Positions 53,830 through 63,183 of a stretch of 64,000 bases of DNA are shown here, piece after piece (position 1 is the stretch's first letter; each line of letters opens with the position of its first letter). The notes below the pieces were generated by a model that was not told the DNA's origin, did not search any database, and worked only from the letters and a program-made list of their open reading frames with translations. The translations under genes were made by a program, and so were the position numbers. The stretch comes from Corynebacterium suedekumii (GTDB lineage: Bacteria; Actinomycetota; Actinomycetes; Mycobacteriales; Mycobacteriaceae), in the NCBI RefSeq assembly GCF_030252185.1, contig NZ_CP126970.1, forward strand, positions 310,001 through 374,000, in the 5' to 3' direction.

Positions 53830-54585
53830 TCAGACATCAACGAAAGCGTCCTTTTCCTGATCGAACCTGGTGACGTCGCCCTTGCCGATGTCATAGTGGT
53901 AGCTCTCGAGCACGAGCTCTCCGGCGTTGACCCGATCGGCGATGTAGCTGTGCGACATCAGGTTCTCGATCTGTGCCGCGGCGTTGGCCTGTTCGAGCCT
54001 GCGGGAGAAGTCCTCGGCGTCATGATCGCCGCCCATGCTCGCGAGCACGTCCTCGGATCTGATGAGCCAATCGTGGGTGGCCGGCAGCTCAGTCCTGTAA
54101 TCGCCGAGGTGCTGGAGTGCCGCCATCCCGCCACAGTTGGAGTGAGCGATCACTGCGATGGCGGACACCCCGAGGTGGACTACCGCGTACTCCACCGGGG
54201 CGAGCACGCCCGGGTCGGGATTGTCGGCGTGGGGGATGATGTTGGCGATGTTGCGTAGATGGAACAGATCGCCTGGTTGTGCGGAGAGCAGGGTCTCGGT
54301 GTCGATGCGGGAGTCCGAGCACGTTACAACGAGGGTGTGCGGCGACTGCGACTCGGCCAGGTTCTCGTAGAGGTCCCGGTCATCCGGGTAGGTAGCGTCC
54401 TCGAAGTTGTTGATTCCGTCAATGACCGCGTCACCGGTGCCGGCAGTCATTTTCGGGGATTCGGTGGAGCAGGCGCTGCTGACTACGGCGGTGGCGGTTG
54501 CTCCGGCCCCGAGGCCGAGCACCTGCAGGAGCTGACGACGGTTGTAGCGACTCGATCCAAGCATGGCGAAACTCCGTTTTCTCAT
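53830..54585 (-). CDS. Exported beta-class carbonic anhydrase
   Basis: A 251-aa zinc enzyme interconverting CO2 and bicarbonate. Zinc ligands are Cys89 in CSDSR, His148 and Cys151 in HSNCGG, with the Asp91-Arg93 dyad. The N terminus has a twin-arginine-like signal (NRRQLLQVLG at 15-24, hydrophobic core, then SSACS with Cys39, a weak lipobox), so the enzyme is probably exported folded by Tat and may be a lipoprotein. The start at ATG 54585 keeps this signal. Exported beta-carbonic anhydrases are less common than cytosolic ones. Confidence 0.87.
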   Translation of the reverse strand: MRKRSFAMLGSSRYNRRQLLQVLGLGAGATATAVVSSACSTESPKMTAGTGDAVIDGINNFEDATYPDDRDLYENLAESQSPHTLVVTCSDSRIDTETLLSAQPGDLFHLRNIANIIPHADNPDPGVLAPVEYAVVHLGVSAIAVIAHSNCGGMAALQHLGDYRTELPATHDWLIRSEDVLASMGGDHDAEDFSRRLEQANAAAQIENLMSHSYIADRVNAGELVLESYHYDIGKGDVTRFDQEKDAFVDV

Positions 54586-54654
54586 CGCGGTTCATCAACT
54601 CCGGGTCCGGGAGTTACCTTTATTATAGTGTAAGAGCCAAACAATTCGTTCGAA

Positions 54655-54760
54655 GGTGCTGTTGCAAAGTTGGGTGCTGTTGGTGTGCCTTCTCGAGGTC
54701 TCGCCCGAGAGACTTGGCTTCACGCAGGTCTTCCTGTCGCCCGAACTTTGCAACAGCACC
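54655..54760. repeat. 106-bp segment with IS1628-type ends and no transposase
   Basis: Begins GGTGCTGTTGCAAAGTTG and ends in the complement CAACTTTGCAACAGCACC type (AACTTTGCAACAGCACC at 54744-54760). The right 40 bp equal an IS1628 left end; the left 60 bp differ. It could be a deletion derivative or a miniature element mobilised by the IS6 transposase. Confidence 0.65.
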
Positions 54761-54763
54761 CTC

Positions 54764-54801
54764 TCTGCTGACTGACTGAGGGCCGATGTCTGCCCTGGCC
54801 G
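54764..54801. repeat. 38-bp copy of the sequence at 39045
   Basis: Identical to 39045-39082 but wedged between two IS1628-type ends, without the gene that follows the first copy. Marks a rearrangement involving that locus or its homologue. Confidence 0.9.
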
Positions 54802-55644
54802 GGTGCTGTTGCAAACTTCAGGCGGAGAGCCGTGACGACCCAGTCTTCATCCTCTGATGCTCGCTGCGGGTCGGCGTTCTCAGGCAGCCTCGAACACCCG
54901 GCTGACGATCACCGCATCCGGGTTCGGTTGCCCGTAGGCAAACATCGCGCCCTGGCCTTTCCGTAATGAGTGCATCGCTTCCATCCCTTTCAACGTCCGG
55001 TACGCCGAGGTCCGGTTTTTGAACGCCCCCTTCGGTCCGAGGATCCGTTTCAGCCGCCCATGATCTCCTTCAATGACGTTATTGAGGTATTTCACCTGCC
55101 GGTGTTCCACGGTCTGCGGGCAGATTCCCTCTGACTTCAACTCGGCGATTGCCCTGGCCAGGGAGGGTGCTTTATCGGTGTTGATCACCCGCGGGAACCC
55201 GGTTATCGTGTTCGACCTCAGGGTCTTGGCCAGGAAACGCTTCGCTGCGGCGACGTTACGCTTTGGGGACAGGTAAAAATCCAGGGTATGCCCGCCCGCG
55301 GTGATGGCCCGATAGAGGTAGCACCACTTTCCCCCGACCCGGATATAGGTCTCGTCCACCCGCCAGGACCGGGCCTGCCAATCCGGGACTTGTCGGTACC
55401 ACCGGGTCTGCTTGTCCAGCTCAGGAGCATATTTCTGGACCCAGCGGTAGATGGTGCTGTGATCGACCGGTACGCCGCGTTCGGTCATCATTTCTTCCAG
55501 ATCGCGGTAGCTGAGCCCGTAGCGGCAGTACCACCGGACCGCCCACAGGATGATTTCACGGGGGAAATGACGACCGGAGAAGATGCCCATGGCTGTGATT
55601 ATTTCACGCAGGTCTTCCTGTCGCCCGAACTTTGCAACAGCACC
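54802..55644 (-). mobile_element. IS1628-like element, 843 bp, minus orientation
   Basis: Complete IS6-family element with both terminal repeats (GGTGCTGTTGCAAACTTCAGG at the left side in 20-base terms GGTGCTGTTGCAAACTTCAG, and AACTTTGCAACAGCACC at 55644). Flanking octamers (CCTGGCCG, AGCTGAAC) do not match. It forms one border of the resolvase/peptide segment; the other border is the inverted copy at 57322. Confidence 0.93.
54880..55590 (-). CDS. IS6-family transposase (IS1628-like)
   Basis: A 236-aa transposase, complete: HTH SYRDLEEMMTERGVPVDHST, DDE residues in WRVDETYIRVGGKW, VINTDKAPSLARA and NNVIEGDHGRLKR. ATG 55590 begins MGIFSGRHFPREI. IS6 elements move by replicative cointegrate formation, which suits the scattered copies and solo ends seen here. 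Confidence 0.95.
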   Translation of the reverse strand: MGIFSGRHFPREIILWAVRWYCRYGLSYRDLEEMMTERGVPVDHSTIYRWVQKYAPELDKQTRWYRQVPDWQARSWRVDETYIRVGGKWCYLYRAITAGGHTLDFYLSPKRNVAAAKRFLAKTLRSNTITGFPRVINTDKAPSLARAIAELKSEGICPQTVEHRQVKYLNNVIEGDHGRLKRILGPKGAFKNRTSAYRTLKGMEAMHSLRKGQGAMFAYGQPNPDAVIVSRVFEAA

Positions 55645-55655
55645 AGCTGAACAAT

Positions 55656-56285
55656 GTGATCGAGGAGAAGTGGCGCCGAGAAGCCCGGGAGAAGCAGCGC
55701 GGAGTACAAGCTCGCGGGCAAAATGTCGCTTACCTTCGCGTTTCCAGCAAGGACCAGAACCTGGCCCGCCAGCGTGAAGCTATCGGCCAGGTCGATAGGG
55801 AGTTCATTGATGAGCTGTCAGCTCGTACGCGAGCACATCGTCCGGGCCTTGAAGACTGCATCGCCTATCTCCGCGACGGAGATGGCCTTCATGTTGCGTC
55901 GATTGACCGTCTGGCTCGGTCGTTGGTGGACCTCCGCAATGTTATCGACCAGATCACCGCGAAGGGCGCCACCGTCCATTTTCTCAAAGAGAATCTCACT
56001 TTCGCCCCGGATGGAGAAGACCCGCGTGCCACCCTCATGCTCGGTATTCTCGGCAGCTTTGCCGAGTTTGAGAGGGCGATCATCCGCGAGCGACAGGCCG
56101 AGGGGATCGCTCTGGCAAAGAAGGCCGGTCGCTACAAAGGTCGACCGAGGGCACTGACGGAAGTGCAGATCAAGCAAGCACACGAACGCGTACAGGCCGG
56201 CGAAGCCAGAACCTCCATCGCCAACGATCTTGGCGTGTCGCGTGCTACTCTCTACCGCGCACTCAGAAAGGACAAGAACCCATGA
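55656..56285 (+). CDS. Serine recombinase (resolvase/invertase family)
   Basis: About 209 aa from GTG 55656; the frame opens inside the IS1628 end, so the natural start may be lost. The catalytic domain has NVAYLRVSSKDQNLARQ (nucleophile Ser), LHVASIDRLARSLVDL (Arg residues), PRATLMLGILGSFAEFERA and IIRERQAEGIALAKK; the HTH is EARTSIANDLGVSRATLYRAL. Typical of Tn3-type resolvases and plasmid-borne recombinases. Its stop overlaps a 40-aa membrane-protein gene (ATGA). Confidence 0.87.
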   Translation: MIEEKWRREAREKQRGVQARGQNVAYLRVSSKDQNLARQREAIGQVDREFIDELSARTRAHRPGLEDCIAYLRDGDGLHVASIDRLARSLVDLRNVIDQITAKGATVHFLKENLTFAPDGEDPRATLMLGILGSFAEFERAIIRERQAEGIALAKKAGRYKGRPRALTEVQIKQAHERVQAGEARTSIANDLGVSRATLYRALRKDKNP

Positions 56286-56404
56286 GCCAGCTACAGTTGT
56301 GGCAGGTCATCTTCCTAGTCCTACTCGCCCTGGTCGTCGTCGTGCGCATCCGTGAGCGTGGACTTATTGAGGGCATCCGGGTCTGCTGCTCGGTTGTCAC
56401 CTGA
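56282..56404 (+). CDS. Small membrane protein (40 aa) coupled to the resolvase
   Basis: Reads MSQLQLWQVIFLVLLALVVV, one clear membrane helix, followed by the basic VRIRERGLIEGIRV and two Cys. The ATG overlaps the resolvase stop, so it would be translated by coupling. No family recognised; the overlap and composition make it plausible. Confidence 0.45.
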   Translation: MSQLQLWQVIFLVLLALVVVVRIRERGLIEGIRVCCSVVT

Positions 56405-56649
56405 TCGTGCAGCAGACCCAACGGTAAAACTATCCGCGAAGTAGCCGAAGGAACTGGCCTGTCGACTGCGACAATCGAACGCTGGACATCTGCCTCTCGC
56501 GAATATTATCTAGCGCAGGCCAATGAAAAGCGCACCCGAGTCCAGGAGCTGCGAGCCAAAGGTCTATCTATCCGCGCTATTGCAACCAAAACAGGCTATT
56601 CAGTAGGAACGGTTCATCGATACGCGAAAGATATCGAAGCAAGCGCTTA
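56405..56649 (+). pseudogene. HTH-protein fragment, 5'-truncated
   Basis: An open frame without a start codon, directly after the TGA of the 40-aa gene and in the same frame. It reads PNGKTIREVAEGTGLSTATI, then KRTRVQELRAKGLSIRAIAT and KTGYSVGTVHRYAKD, two helix-turn-helix-like repeats, ending with TAA at 56647. The pattern resembles the C-terminal part of small replication or partition-type proteins on corynebacterial plasmids, but this is a guess. Confidence 0.5.
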
Positions 56650-56654
56650 AGACT

Positions 56655-56990
56655 CTAAGCTGTAGGAGCTTGCACAGACGCCGACCACAGATCGGGTTCT
56701 ATGGGTGGCGCAGTCCTGAGAAGTTGTAGAGATTCGCTTCCCATGAACAACAGTTCTTGCTGCTCAGCAGCAATACGATCGCCAATCGCCGATAATGCGA
56801 ACATCATCGATTGCATTGAATCGATTCCGCCCGAACTCAGGTTTACATCACCGTCTTCCAGGCCTTTTATAGACCAATTTGTAAACCAATCTTGTCCCTC
56901 TAGGACAGGTGCACTAACAAGGATCTCAATGCTGCTTCCATCAAGTTTTTGAAGAACTCGTTGAAGCACTGGAGTTTCGATAAAAGCCAT
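56655..56990 (-). CDS. DUF6968-like hypothetical protein
   Basis: A 111-aa cytosolic protein. GGIDSMQSMMFALSAIGDRI is the most conserved-looking part and recalls the DUF6968 family, which is uncharacterised. It lies 11 bp after the four-cysteine secreted-protein gene on the same strand, so both are probably cotranscribed. If the secreted peptide is antimicrobial, this could be its immunity or accessory protein, but nothing in the sequence shows this. Confidence 0.5.
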   Translation of the reverse strand: MAFIETPVLQRVLQKLDGSSIEILVSAPVLEGQDWFTNWSIKGLEDGDVNLSSGGIDSMQSMMFALSAIGDRIAAEQQELLFMGSESLQLLRTAPPIEPDLWSASVQAPTA

Positions 56991-57001
56991 GTGAGCTCTA
57001 C

Positions 57002-57262
57002 CTAGCGCAAGCAGTCAGCATACGTAGCCGCTGCTGCTGCCCAGCAAAGCGCACGGCCTGCTGGATGTGGAATCACTCGACACTTTCGGGAAAGGCTTTT
57101 ATACAACTTGTCGCAATTTTCTTTATGACCATAAGGAGTGAAGTTTGGATTAGAAACCAGCGAGACGTTTGAAACGGGCGCAGCACCGGCCGTGTGCATT
57201 CCGACGAAGAGAGTTGCGGCGCTAGTTGCGCAAATAGTGAGAACCCGCAGTTTGTGTCGCAT
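57002..57262 (-). CDS. Secreted four-cysteine peptide precursor (86 aa)
   Basis: Signal peptide at 1-27 (MRHKLRVLTICATSAATLF core, cleavage after AGA before APVSN). The mature peptide of about 59 residues is basic and has four Cys at 50, 61, 73 and 84, spacing x10, x11, x10, consistent with two disulfides holding a helical hairpin. ATG 57262 follows a TTGGAGG ribosome site; the longer frame (from 57334) begins in the IS1628 end and is rejected. The size, charge and regular cysteines recall secreted bacteriocins or small effectors; no family was recognised. Confidence 0.6.
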   Translation of the reverse strand: MRHKLRVLTICATSAATLFVGMHTAGAAPVSNVSLVSNPNFTPYGHKENCDKLYKSLSRKCRVIPHPAGRALCWAAAAATYADCLR

Positions 57263-57321
57263 GACAGAGAAGCCTCCAAAATTAGGTTTAGTGGATACCT
57301 GTAACAATAGTTGATCCCAGC

Positions 57322-58164
57322 GGTGCTGTTGCAAAGTTGGGGCAGTAGAAAGACCTGCGTGAAATAATCACAGCCATGGGCATCTTCTCCGGTCGTCATT
57401 TCCCCCGTGAAATCATCCTGTGGGCGGTCCGGTGGTACTGCCGCTACGGGGTGAGCTACCGCGATCTGGAAGAAATGATGACCGAACGCGGCGTACCGGT
57501 CGATCACAGCACCATCTACCGCTGGGTCCAGAAATATGCTCCTGAGCTGGACAAGCAGACCCGGTGGTACCGACAAGTCCCGGATTGGCAGGCCCGGTCC
57601 TGGCGGGTGGACGAGACCTATATCCGGGTCGGGGGAAAGTGGTGCTACCTCTATCGGGCCATCACCGCGGGCGGGCATACCCTGGATTTTTACCTGTCCC
57701 CAAAGCGTAACGTCGCCGCAGCGAAGCGTTTCCTGGCCAAGACCCTGAGGTCGAACACGATAACCGGGTTCCCGCGGGTGATCAACACCGATAAAGCACC
57801 CTCCCTGGCCAGGGCAATCGCCGAGTTGAAGTCAGAGGGAATCTGCCCGCAGACCGTGGAACACCGGCAGGTGAAATACCTCAATAACGTCATTGAAGGA
57901 GATCATGGGCGGCTGAAACGGATCCTCGGACCGAAGGGGGCGTTCAAAAACCGGACCTCGGCGTACCGGACGTTGAAAGGGATGGAAGCGATGCACTCAT
58001 TACGGAAAGGCCAGGGAGCGATGTTTGCCTACGGGCAACCGAACCCGGATGCGGTGATCGTCAGCCGGGTGTTCGAGGCTGCCTGAGAACGCCGACCCGC
58101 AGCGAGCATCAGAGGATGAAGACTGGGTCGTCACGGCTCTCCGCCTGAAGTTTGCAACAGCACC
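57322..58164 (+). mobile_element. IS1628-like element, 843 bp, plus orientation
   Basis: Complete, with GGTGCTGTTGCAAAGTTGGG at 57322 and GTTTGCAACAGCACC ending at 58164. The left 40 bp differ slightly from the other copies (GGCAGTAGAA for CGACAGGAA). No target duplication. Inverted relative to the copy at 54802, enclosing 1.7 kb of lower-GC DNA. Confidence 0.93.
57376..58086 (+). CDS. IS6-family transposase (IS1628-like)
   Basis: A 236-aa protein differing from the 54880-55590 copy only at one visible residue (YGVSYRDLE for YGLSYRDLE). DDE residues are intact and it starts with ATG 57376. Confidence 0.95.
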   Translation: MGIFSGRHFPREIILWAVRWYCRYGVSYRDLEEMMTERGVPVDHSTIYRWVQKYAPELDKQTRWYRQVPDWQARSWRVDETYIRVGGKWCYLYRAITAGGHTLDFYLSPKRNVAAAKRFLAKTLRSNTITGFPRVINTDKAPSLARAIAELKSEGICPQTVEHRQVKYLNNVIEGDHGRLKRILGPKGAFKNRTSAYRTLKGMEAMHSLRKGQGAMFAYGQPNPDAVIVSRVFEAA

Positions 58165-58403
58165 AGTTTGAGCTCTGAATCCGCCAGGATGCGCGGACCT
58201 GGGACCAGGTGGTGCAGATCCGCGCATCTGGCTCAATCTGGCTGAATATTCGCTTCACTGGGGTCCACCGGTCGTGTGTCCGGGGGCCGGCAGGCTGAGG
58301 AGACATTCGTAGACGTCGGGGCCACTCGTGGTGCGCTCGGGGGCCACCACGCTTACGCTTCCTCCGCCGTGTGTATAGGGCACACGGCGGAAGGAGCAAG
58401 CCA

Positions 58404-59966
58404 ATGGTACGAAAGATCAGAGCGAAGCTGATACTCCAGCTACGCTCCGAAGGTCTGTCAGGACGCACGATCGCCGCGTCACAGGGCATGTCCCGAAAAA
58501 GCATCACCGCCGTGCTTGAAGCCGCAGACGCAGCTGGTGCGAGCTGGGATGATGTCGCTGAGCGTCCCGAGGACGAAGTCTATGACCTGCTGTTCCCGGG
58601 CCGGGGTCAGCACCACAGCGTGTTCGCCCAGCCGGATTGGGAAACAGTCCACCGGGAACTCGCCCGGGTCGGGGTGACACTGAAGCTGCTGCACGGCGAG
58701 TACACCGACAGGTGTGCGGCCACCGGTGCCCCGGCGATGGGTTACGACCGGTTCTGTCGGACCTACCAGCGCCACGTCCTGGTCACCGGGGCGGCATCGA
58801 GGGTCGGACACAAGGCCGCCCAGAGCGTTGAGGTCGACTGGTCCGGACCGACGATGACACTGTTTGACCCGGTCAACGCCACCCCGAGGCCGGTGTACCT
58901 GTTCGTCGGGTGCCTGCCGTTCAGCCGCTACTCGTTCGTCTACCCGAGTCTGGACATGACGCAGGAGTCCTGGCTGCGGGCTCATGTCGCGATGTTCGAG
59001 GCCTTCGGCGGTTCAGTGCCGCGGATCGTGCCTGACAACCTCAAGACCGGGGTGATCACACATCCCCGCGACGGCGAGGTTGTGCTCAACGATGCATACC
59101 GGGAGATGGCCGCACATTACTCGGCCGCGGTGTTACCCGGGCGGGTTCGGAAGGCGAAGGACAAGCCCAGCGTGGAAAACACCGTGTGGCATGTGGCGAT
59201 GCGGGTCATAGCCCAGCTGCGCGACCAGCAGTTCACATCCCTTCCGGAGCTGACAGCCGCGGTCACCGGCCAGGTCGCGGCCTACAACCGGGAGCCGTTC
59301 CAGAAGCGGGATGGCTCCCGGGCCAGTGTGTTCACCACCGAAGAACAGCCCCTGCTGACCGGGCTGCCGCAGGTCGCCTATGAGATCAGCCGGTGGATCT
59401 ACGGTCGCCGTGTCGGACGCAACGGGCACGTTGTGTGGGAGAAGAACTTCTACTCCGTACCGGTCACCCACATCGGCACGGGTGTGGATCTGCGGATCAC
59501 CGACCGGGTCCTGCAGGTCTACTCCGGCCAGCAGCGGCTGAGCAGCCACCTGCTGTTGCCCGAGGGCTCAGCGAATCAGTACCGCACCAACGACGCTGAT
59601 CTGCCGGCCGGGGAGCGCTACCAACCCTGGGATGCCCCGCGTGTACGGGAGTGGGCGGGCCGGGTCGGCCCGTCCGCGACAGTGGTGGTCAACCGGATCT
59701 TCGAGTCCGTCGCCGTCGACGAGCAGGGCCTGAATGCCGCACTGGCGGTGCTGCGGTTGACTCGGCGGTATTCCGCCGAGCGGGTCGAGGATGCCTGCCG
59801 GCTGGCACTGGCCGGGCATGTCCGGTCCCCGCGCTATGTGCACCTGCACCCGATCCTGGTCACGGGGCAGGATCAGGCCGCCCGGCAGCGCCCACCCCGG
59901 GGGGAACCGGTGGAGGAAGGCGGATTTGTCCGCGGTGCGGACTACTACGCAGGAGGAGACCAGTGA
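58404..59966 (+). CDS. IS21 transposase IstA, copy 2
   Basis: A 520-aa protein nearly identical to copy 1 (changes such as TAGVS to AAGAS). DDE motifs SVEVDWSGPTM, PRIVPDNLKTGVI and KPSVENTVWH are intact. ATG 58404 after GGAGCAAGCC. Stop overlaps istB (GTGA). Confidence 0.93.
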   Translation: MVRKIRAKLILQLRSEGLSGRTIAASQGMSRKSITAVLEAADAAGASWDDVAERPEDEVYDLLFPGRGQHHSVFAQPDWETVHRELARVGVTLKLLHGEYTDRCAATGAPAMGYDRFCRTYQRHVLVTGAASRVGHKAAQSVEVDWSGPTMTLFDPVNATPRPVYLFVGCLPFSRYSFVYPSLDMTQESWLRAHVAMFEAFGGSVPRIVPDNLKTGVITHPRDGEVVLNDAYREMAAHYSAAVLPGRVRKAKDKPSVENTVWHVAMRVIAQLRDQQFTSLPELTAAVTGQVAAYNREPFQKRDGSRASVFTTEEQPLLTGLPQVAYEISRWIYGRRVGRNGHVVWEKNFYSVPVTHIGTGVDLRITDRVLQVYSGQQRLSSHLLLPEGSANQYRTNDADLPAGERYQPWDAPRVREWAGRVGPSATVVVNRIFESVAVDEQGLNAALAVLRLTRRYSAERVEDACRLALAGHVRSPRYVHLHPILVTGQDQAARQRPPRGEPVEEGGFVRGADYYAGGDQ

Positions 59967-60709
59967 GCGGTATCGACATGGAAACCAAACGCAAGCTGCG
60001 CGACATGGGTGCCACCGCCCTGCTGGAGGCCATCGACGCCGAAGACGAGAACCTCGTCCTGGGGATGGGGTTCGAGGAGAGGCTGCGTCTTATCGTCGAT
60101 GAGGCGTACGCCACCTTCACCCACGGCAAGGTCGACGGGTTGATCCGCCGGGCCGGCCTGCGCTATCCGGCAGCTGACCTGCGTCGGATCGACCTGGTCG
60201 AGCAACGCGGCCTGGATCGTAACCTGCTGGCCACCTTGGCGACCTGCGGGTTCATCGAACGTCACCAGAACGTGGTGTTCCAGGGTTTCACCGGGTCGGG
60301 GAAGTCCTACCTGGGGTGCGCGCTGGCGAAACAGGCCTGCCAGCACCGGTACCGGGCGCACTACATCCGGATGCCGGATCTGGAGGAAGCCTGGGCCACC
60401 GCACGCGACAAGCCCCAGGGGACAACGAAGTTCCTGAAGAAGTACGCCGCCTTTACCGTCCTCGTCATCGATGAGTGGCTGCTGGATCATCCGGATGAGG
60501 GGATGCGCAGCATGCTGCTGGAACTGCTGGAGCGTCGTTACGACTCTGCGTCGACGGTGTTCTGCACCCAGTACGCGAAGAAGGACTGGCATCAACGGCT
60601 CGGATCCGGGGTGCATGCCGATGCGATCATGGACCGGATCGTCCACAACACCATCTGGGTGGACACCGGCACCCACAACATGCGGGAGCACATCACGATG
60701 AGTCAGTAG
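59963..60709 (+). CDS. IS21 helper ATPase IstB, copy 2
   Basis: A 248-aa AAA+ ATPase starting at GTG 59963 after AGGAGGAGACCA. Walker A GFTGSGKSYLG and Walker B VLVIDEWLLD are intact; nearly identical to copy 1, whose start is ATG. Confidence 0.92.
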   Translation: MSGIDMETKRKLRDMGATALLEAIDAEDENLVLGMGFEERLRLIVDEAYATFTHGKVDGLIRRAGLRYPAADLRRIDLVEQRGLDRNLLATLATCGFIERHQNVVFQGFTGSGKSYLGCALAKQACQHRYRAHYIRMPDLEEAWATARDKPQGTTKFLKKYAAFTVLVIDEWLLDHPDEGMRSMLLELLERRYDSASTVFCTQYAKKDWHQRLGSGVHADAIMDRIVHNTIWVDTGTHNMREHITMSQ

Positions 60710-60834
60710 GAAACACCCAGCGCCGGCCGGTGGCCCCCGTCCCTACGGCCGCCGGCCCCCACGGGCACTATCGCTGGCCCTCAACCACACGATCGGGTGG
60801 CCTTCACACCTGCGAATACTCAATCTGGCGGGCC

Positions 60835-61773
60835 CTACTTCGCGCGGCGCTGGCGGGCGAACTCGGAGAGCACGACGCCGGCGGCGACGGAGGCGTTGAG
60901 CGACTCGACCCAGCCGACCATGGGGACGGACATGATGACATCGCAGTTCTCGCGGACCAGGCGGGAGATGCCCTTGCCCTCGGAACCGACGACGATGACG
61001 ACGGGGTCGGTGCCGCCGTCGTAGGTGTCCAGGGTGTGCTCGCCGCCGGCGTCGAGGCCGACGACCTGGTAGCCGTTCTTCTTGAACTCCTGGATCGTGC
61101 GGGTGAGGTTGGTCTCGCGGGCGACGGGCAGGCGGGCGGCGGTGCCGGCGGAGGTCCGCCAGGTCACGGCGGTGACGGCCGCGGAACGGCGCTCCGGGAT
61201 GACCACGCCGTGACCTCCGAAGGCGGCGACGGAGCGGATGACGGCGCCGAGGTTGCGGGGGTCGGTGATGTTGTCGAGGATGACGAACATGCCCGGCTCG
61301 GGGTTGTCGGCGGCCGCGGCGATGAGCGAGTGGACGTCGGTGTACTTGTAGGGCGGGATCTGCAGGCCGATGCCCTGGTGGAGGCCGTTGCCGGTCATCT
61401 TGTCCAGCTCGAAGCGAGGGACCTCGATGGTGGGGATGCCCCGGGAGGCGGCGATGGTGGCGGCTTCGGAGAGGCGGTCGTCGGCACCCGTGCCCTCGGC
61501 GACGAAGAGGGCGGAGGCGGGCACCTTCGCGTGGAGGCACTCGATGACGGGGTTGCGGCCGACGACGAGTTCGGTGGTCTCCTCCTTGACGTGGCGGCCG
61601 CGGGCGCGTCGTTCGGCCTCCTTCTTGCGCTTGTGGGCGGCGTGGTAGACGCGGTCCTCGGCCTTGGGCGTGGGGCCCTTGCCCTTGAGGCCACGGCGGG
61701 CCTGGCCGCCGGAGCCCTTGACGGCGCCCTTCTTGTTGGTCTTGCGTACCCCGGGTCGTCCCTGGTGAGCCAT
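60835..61773 (-). CDS. rlmB: 23S rRNA 2'-O-methyltransferase of the TrmH/RlmB family
   Basis: A 312-aa SPOUT methyltransferase that 2'-O-methylates a guanosine in 23S rRNA. A basic, disordered N terminus (about 1-65) is followed by the substrate-binding domain ([17 protein letters not shown]) and the knot: [22 protein letters not shown] (motif 1), [12 protein letters not shown] (motif 2) and [18 protein letters not shown] (motif 3). ATG 61773 is chosen as the first Met after cysS, 8 bp from its stop; longer frames overlap cysS. Operon with cysS. Confidence 0.9.
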   Translation of the reverse strand: MAHQGRPGVRKTNKKGAVKGSGGQARRGLKGKGPTPKAEDRVYHAAHKRKKEAERRARGRHVKEETTELVVGRNPVIECLHAKVPASALFVAEGTGADDRLSEAATIAASRGIPTIEVPRFELDKMTGNGLHQGIGLQIPPYKYTDVHSLIAAAADNPEPGMFVILDNITDPRNLGAVIRSVAAFGGHGVVIPERRSAAVTAVTWRTSAGTAARLPVARETNLTRTIQEFKKNGYQVVGLDAGGEHTLDTYDGGTDPVVIVVGSEGKGISRLVRENCDVIMSVPMVGWVESLNASVAAGVVLSEFARQRRAK

Positions 61774-61781
61774 GTGATTCC

Positions 61782-63173
<1,392 letters not shown>

Positions 63174-63183
63174 GGCGCCCAGT

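Larger units (their letters stand above)
58243..60822 (+). mobile_element. IS21-family element, copy 2 (2580 bp)
   Basis: Same length and ends as copy 1 (TGAATATTCGC at 58243; GCGAATACTCA ending at 60822). Target duplication ATCTGGC (58236-58242 and 60823-60829). It landed six bases past that repeat from the end of rlmB. The DNA differs from copy 1 at many silent sites, so the copies are related but not freshly duplicated. Confidence 0.92.

Noticed and set aside
57002..57334. Longer version of the four-Cys peptide starting at 57334
   Set aside because: The extra N terminus is encoded by the IS1628 end and destroys the signal peptide; ATG 57262 has a good ribosome site and a normal signal peptide.
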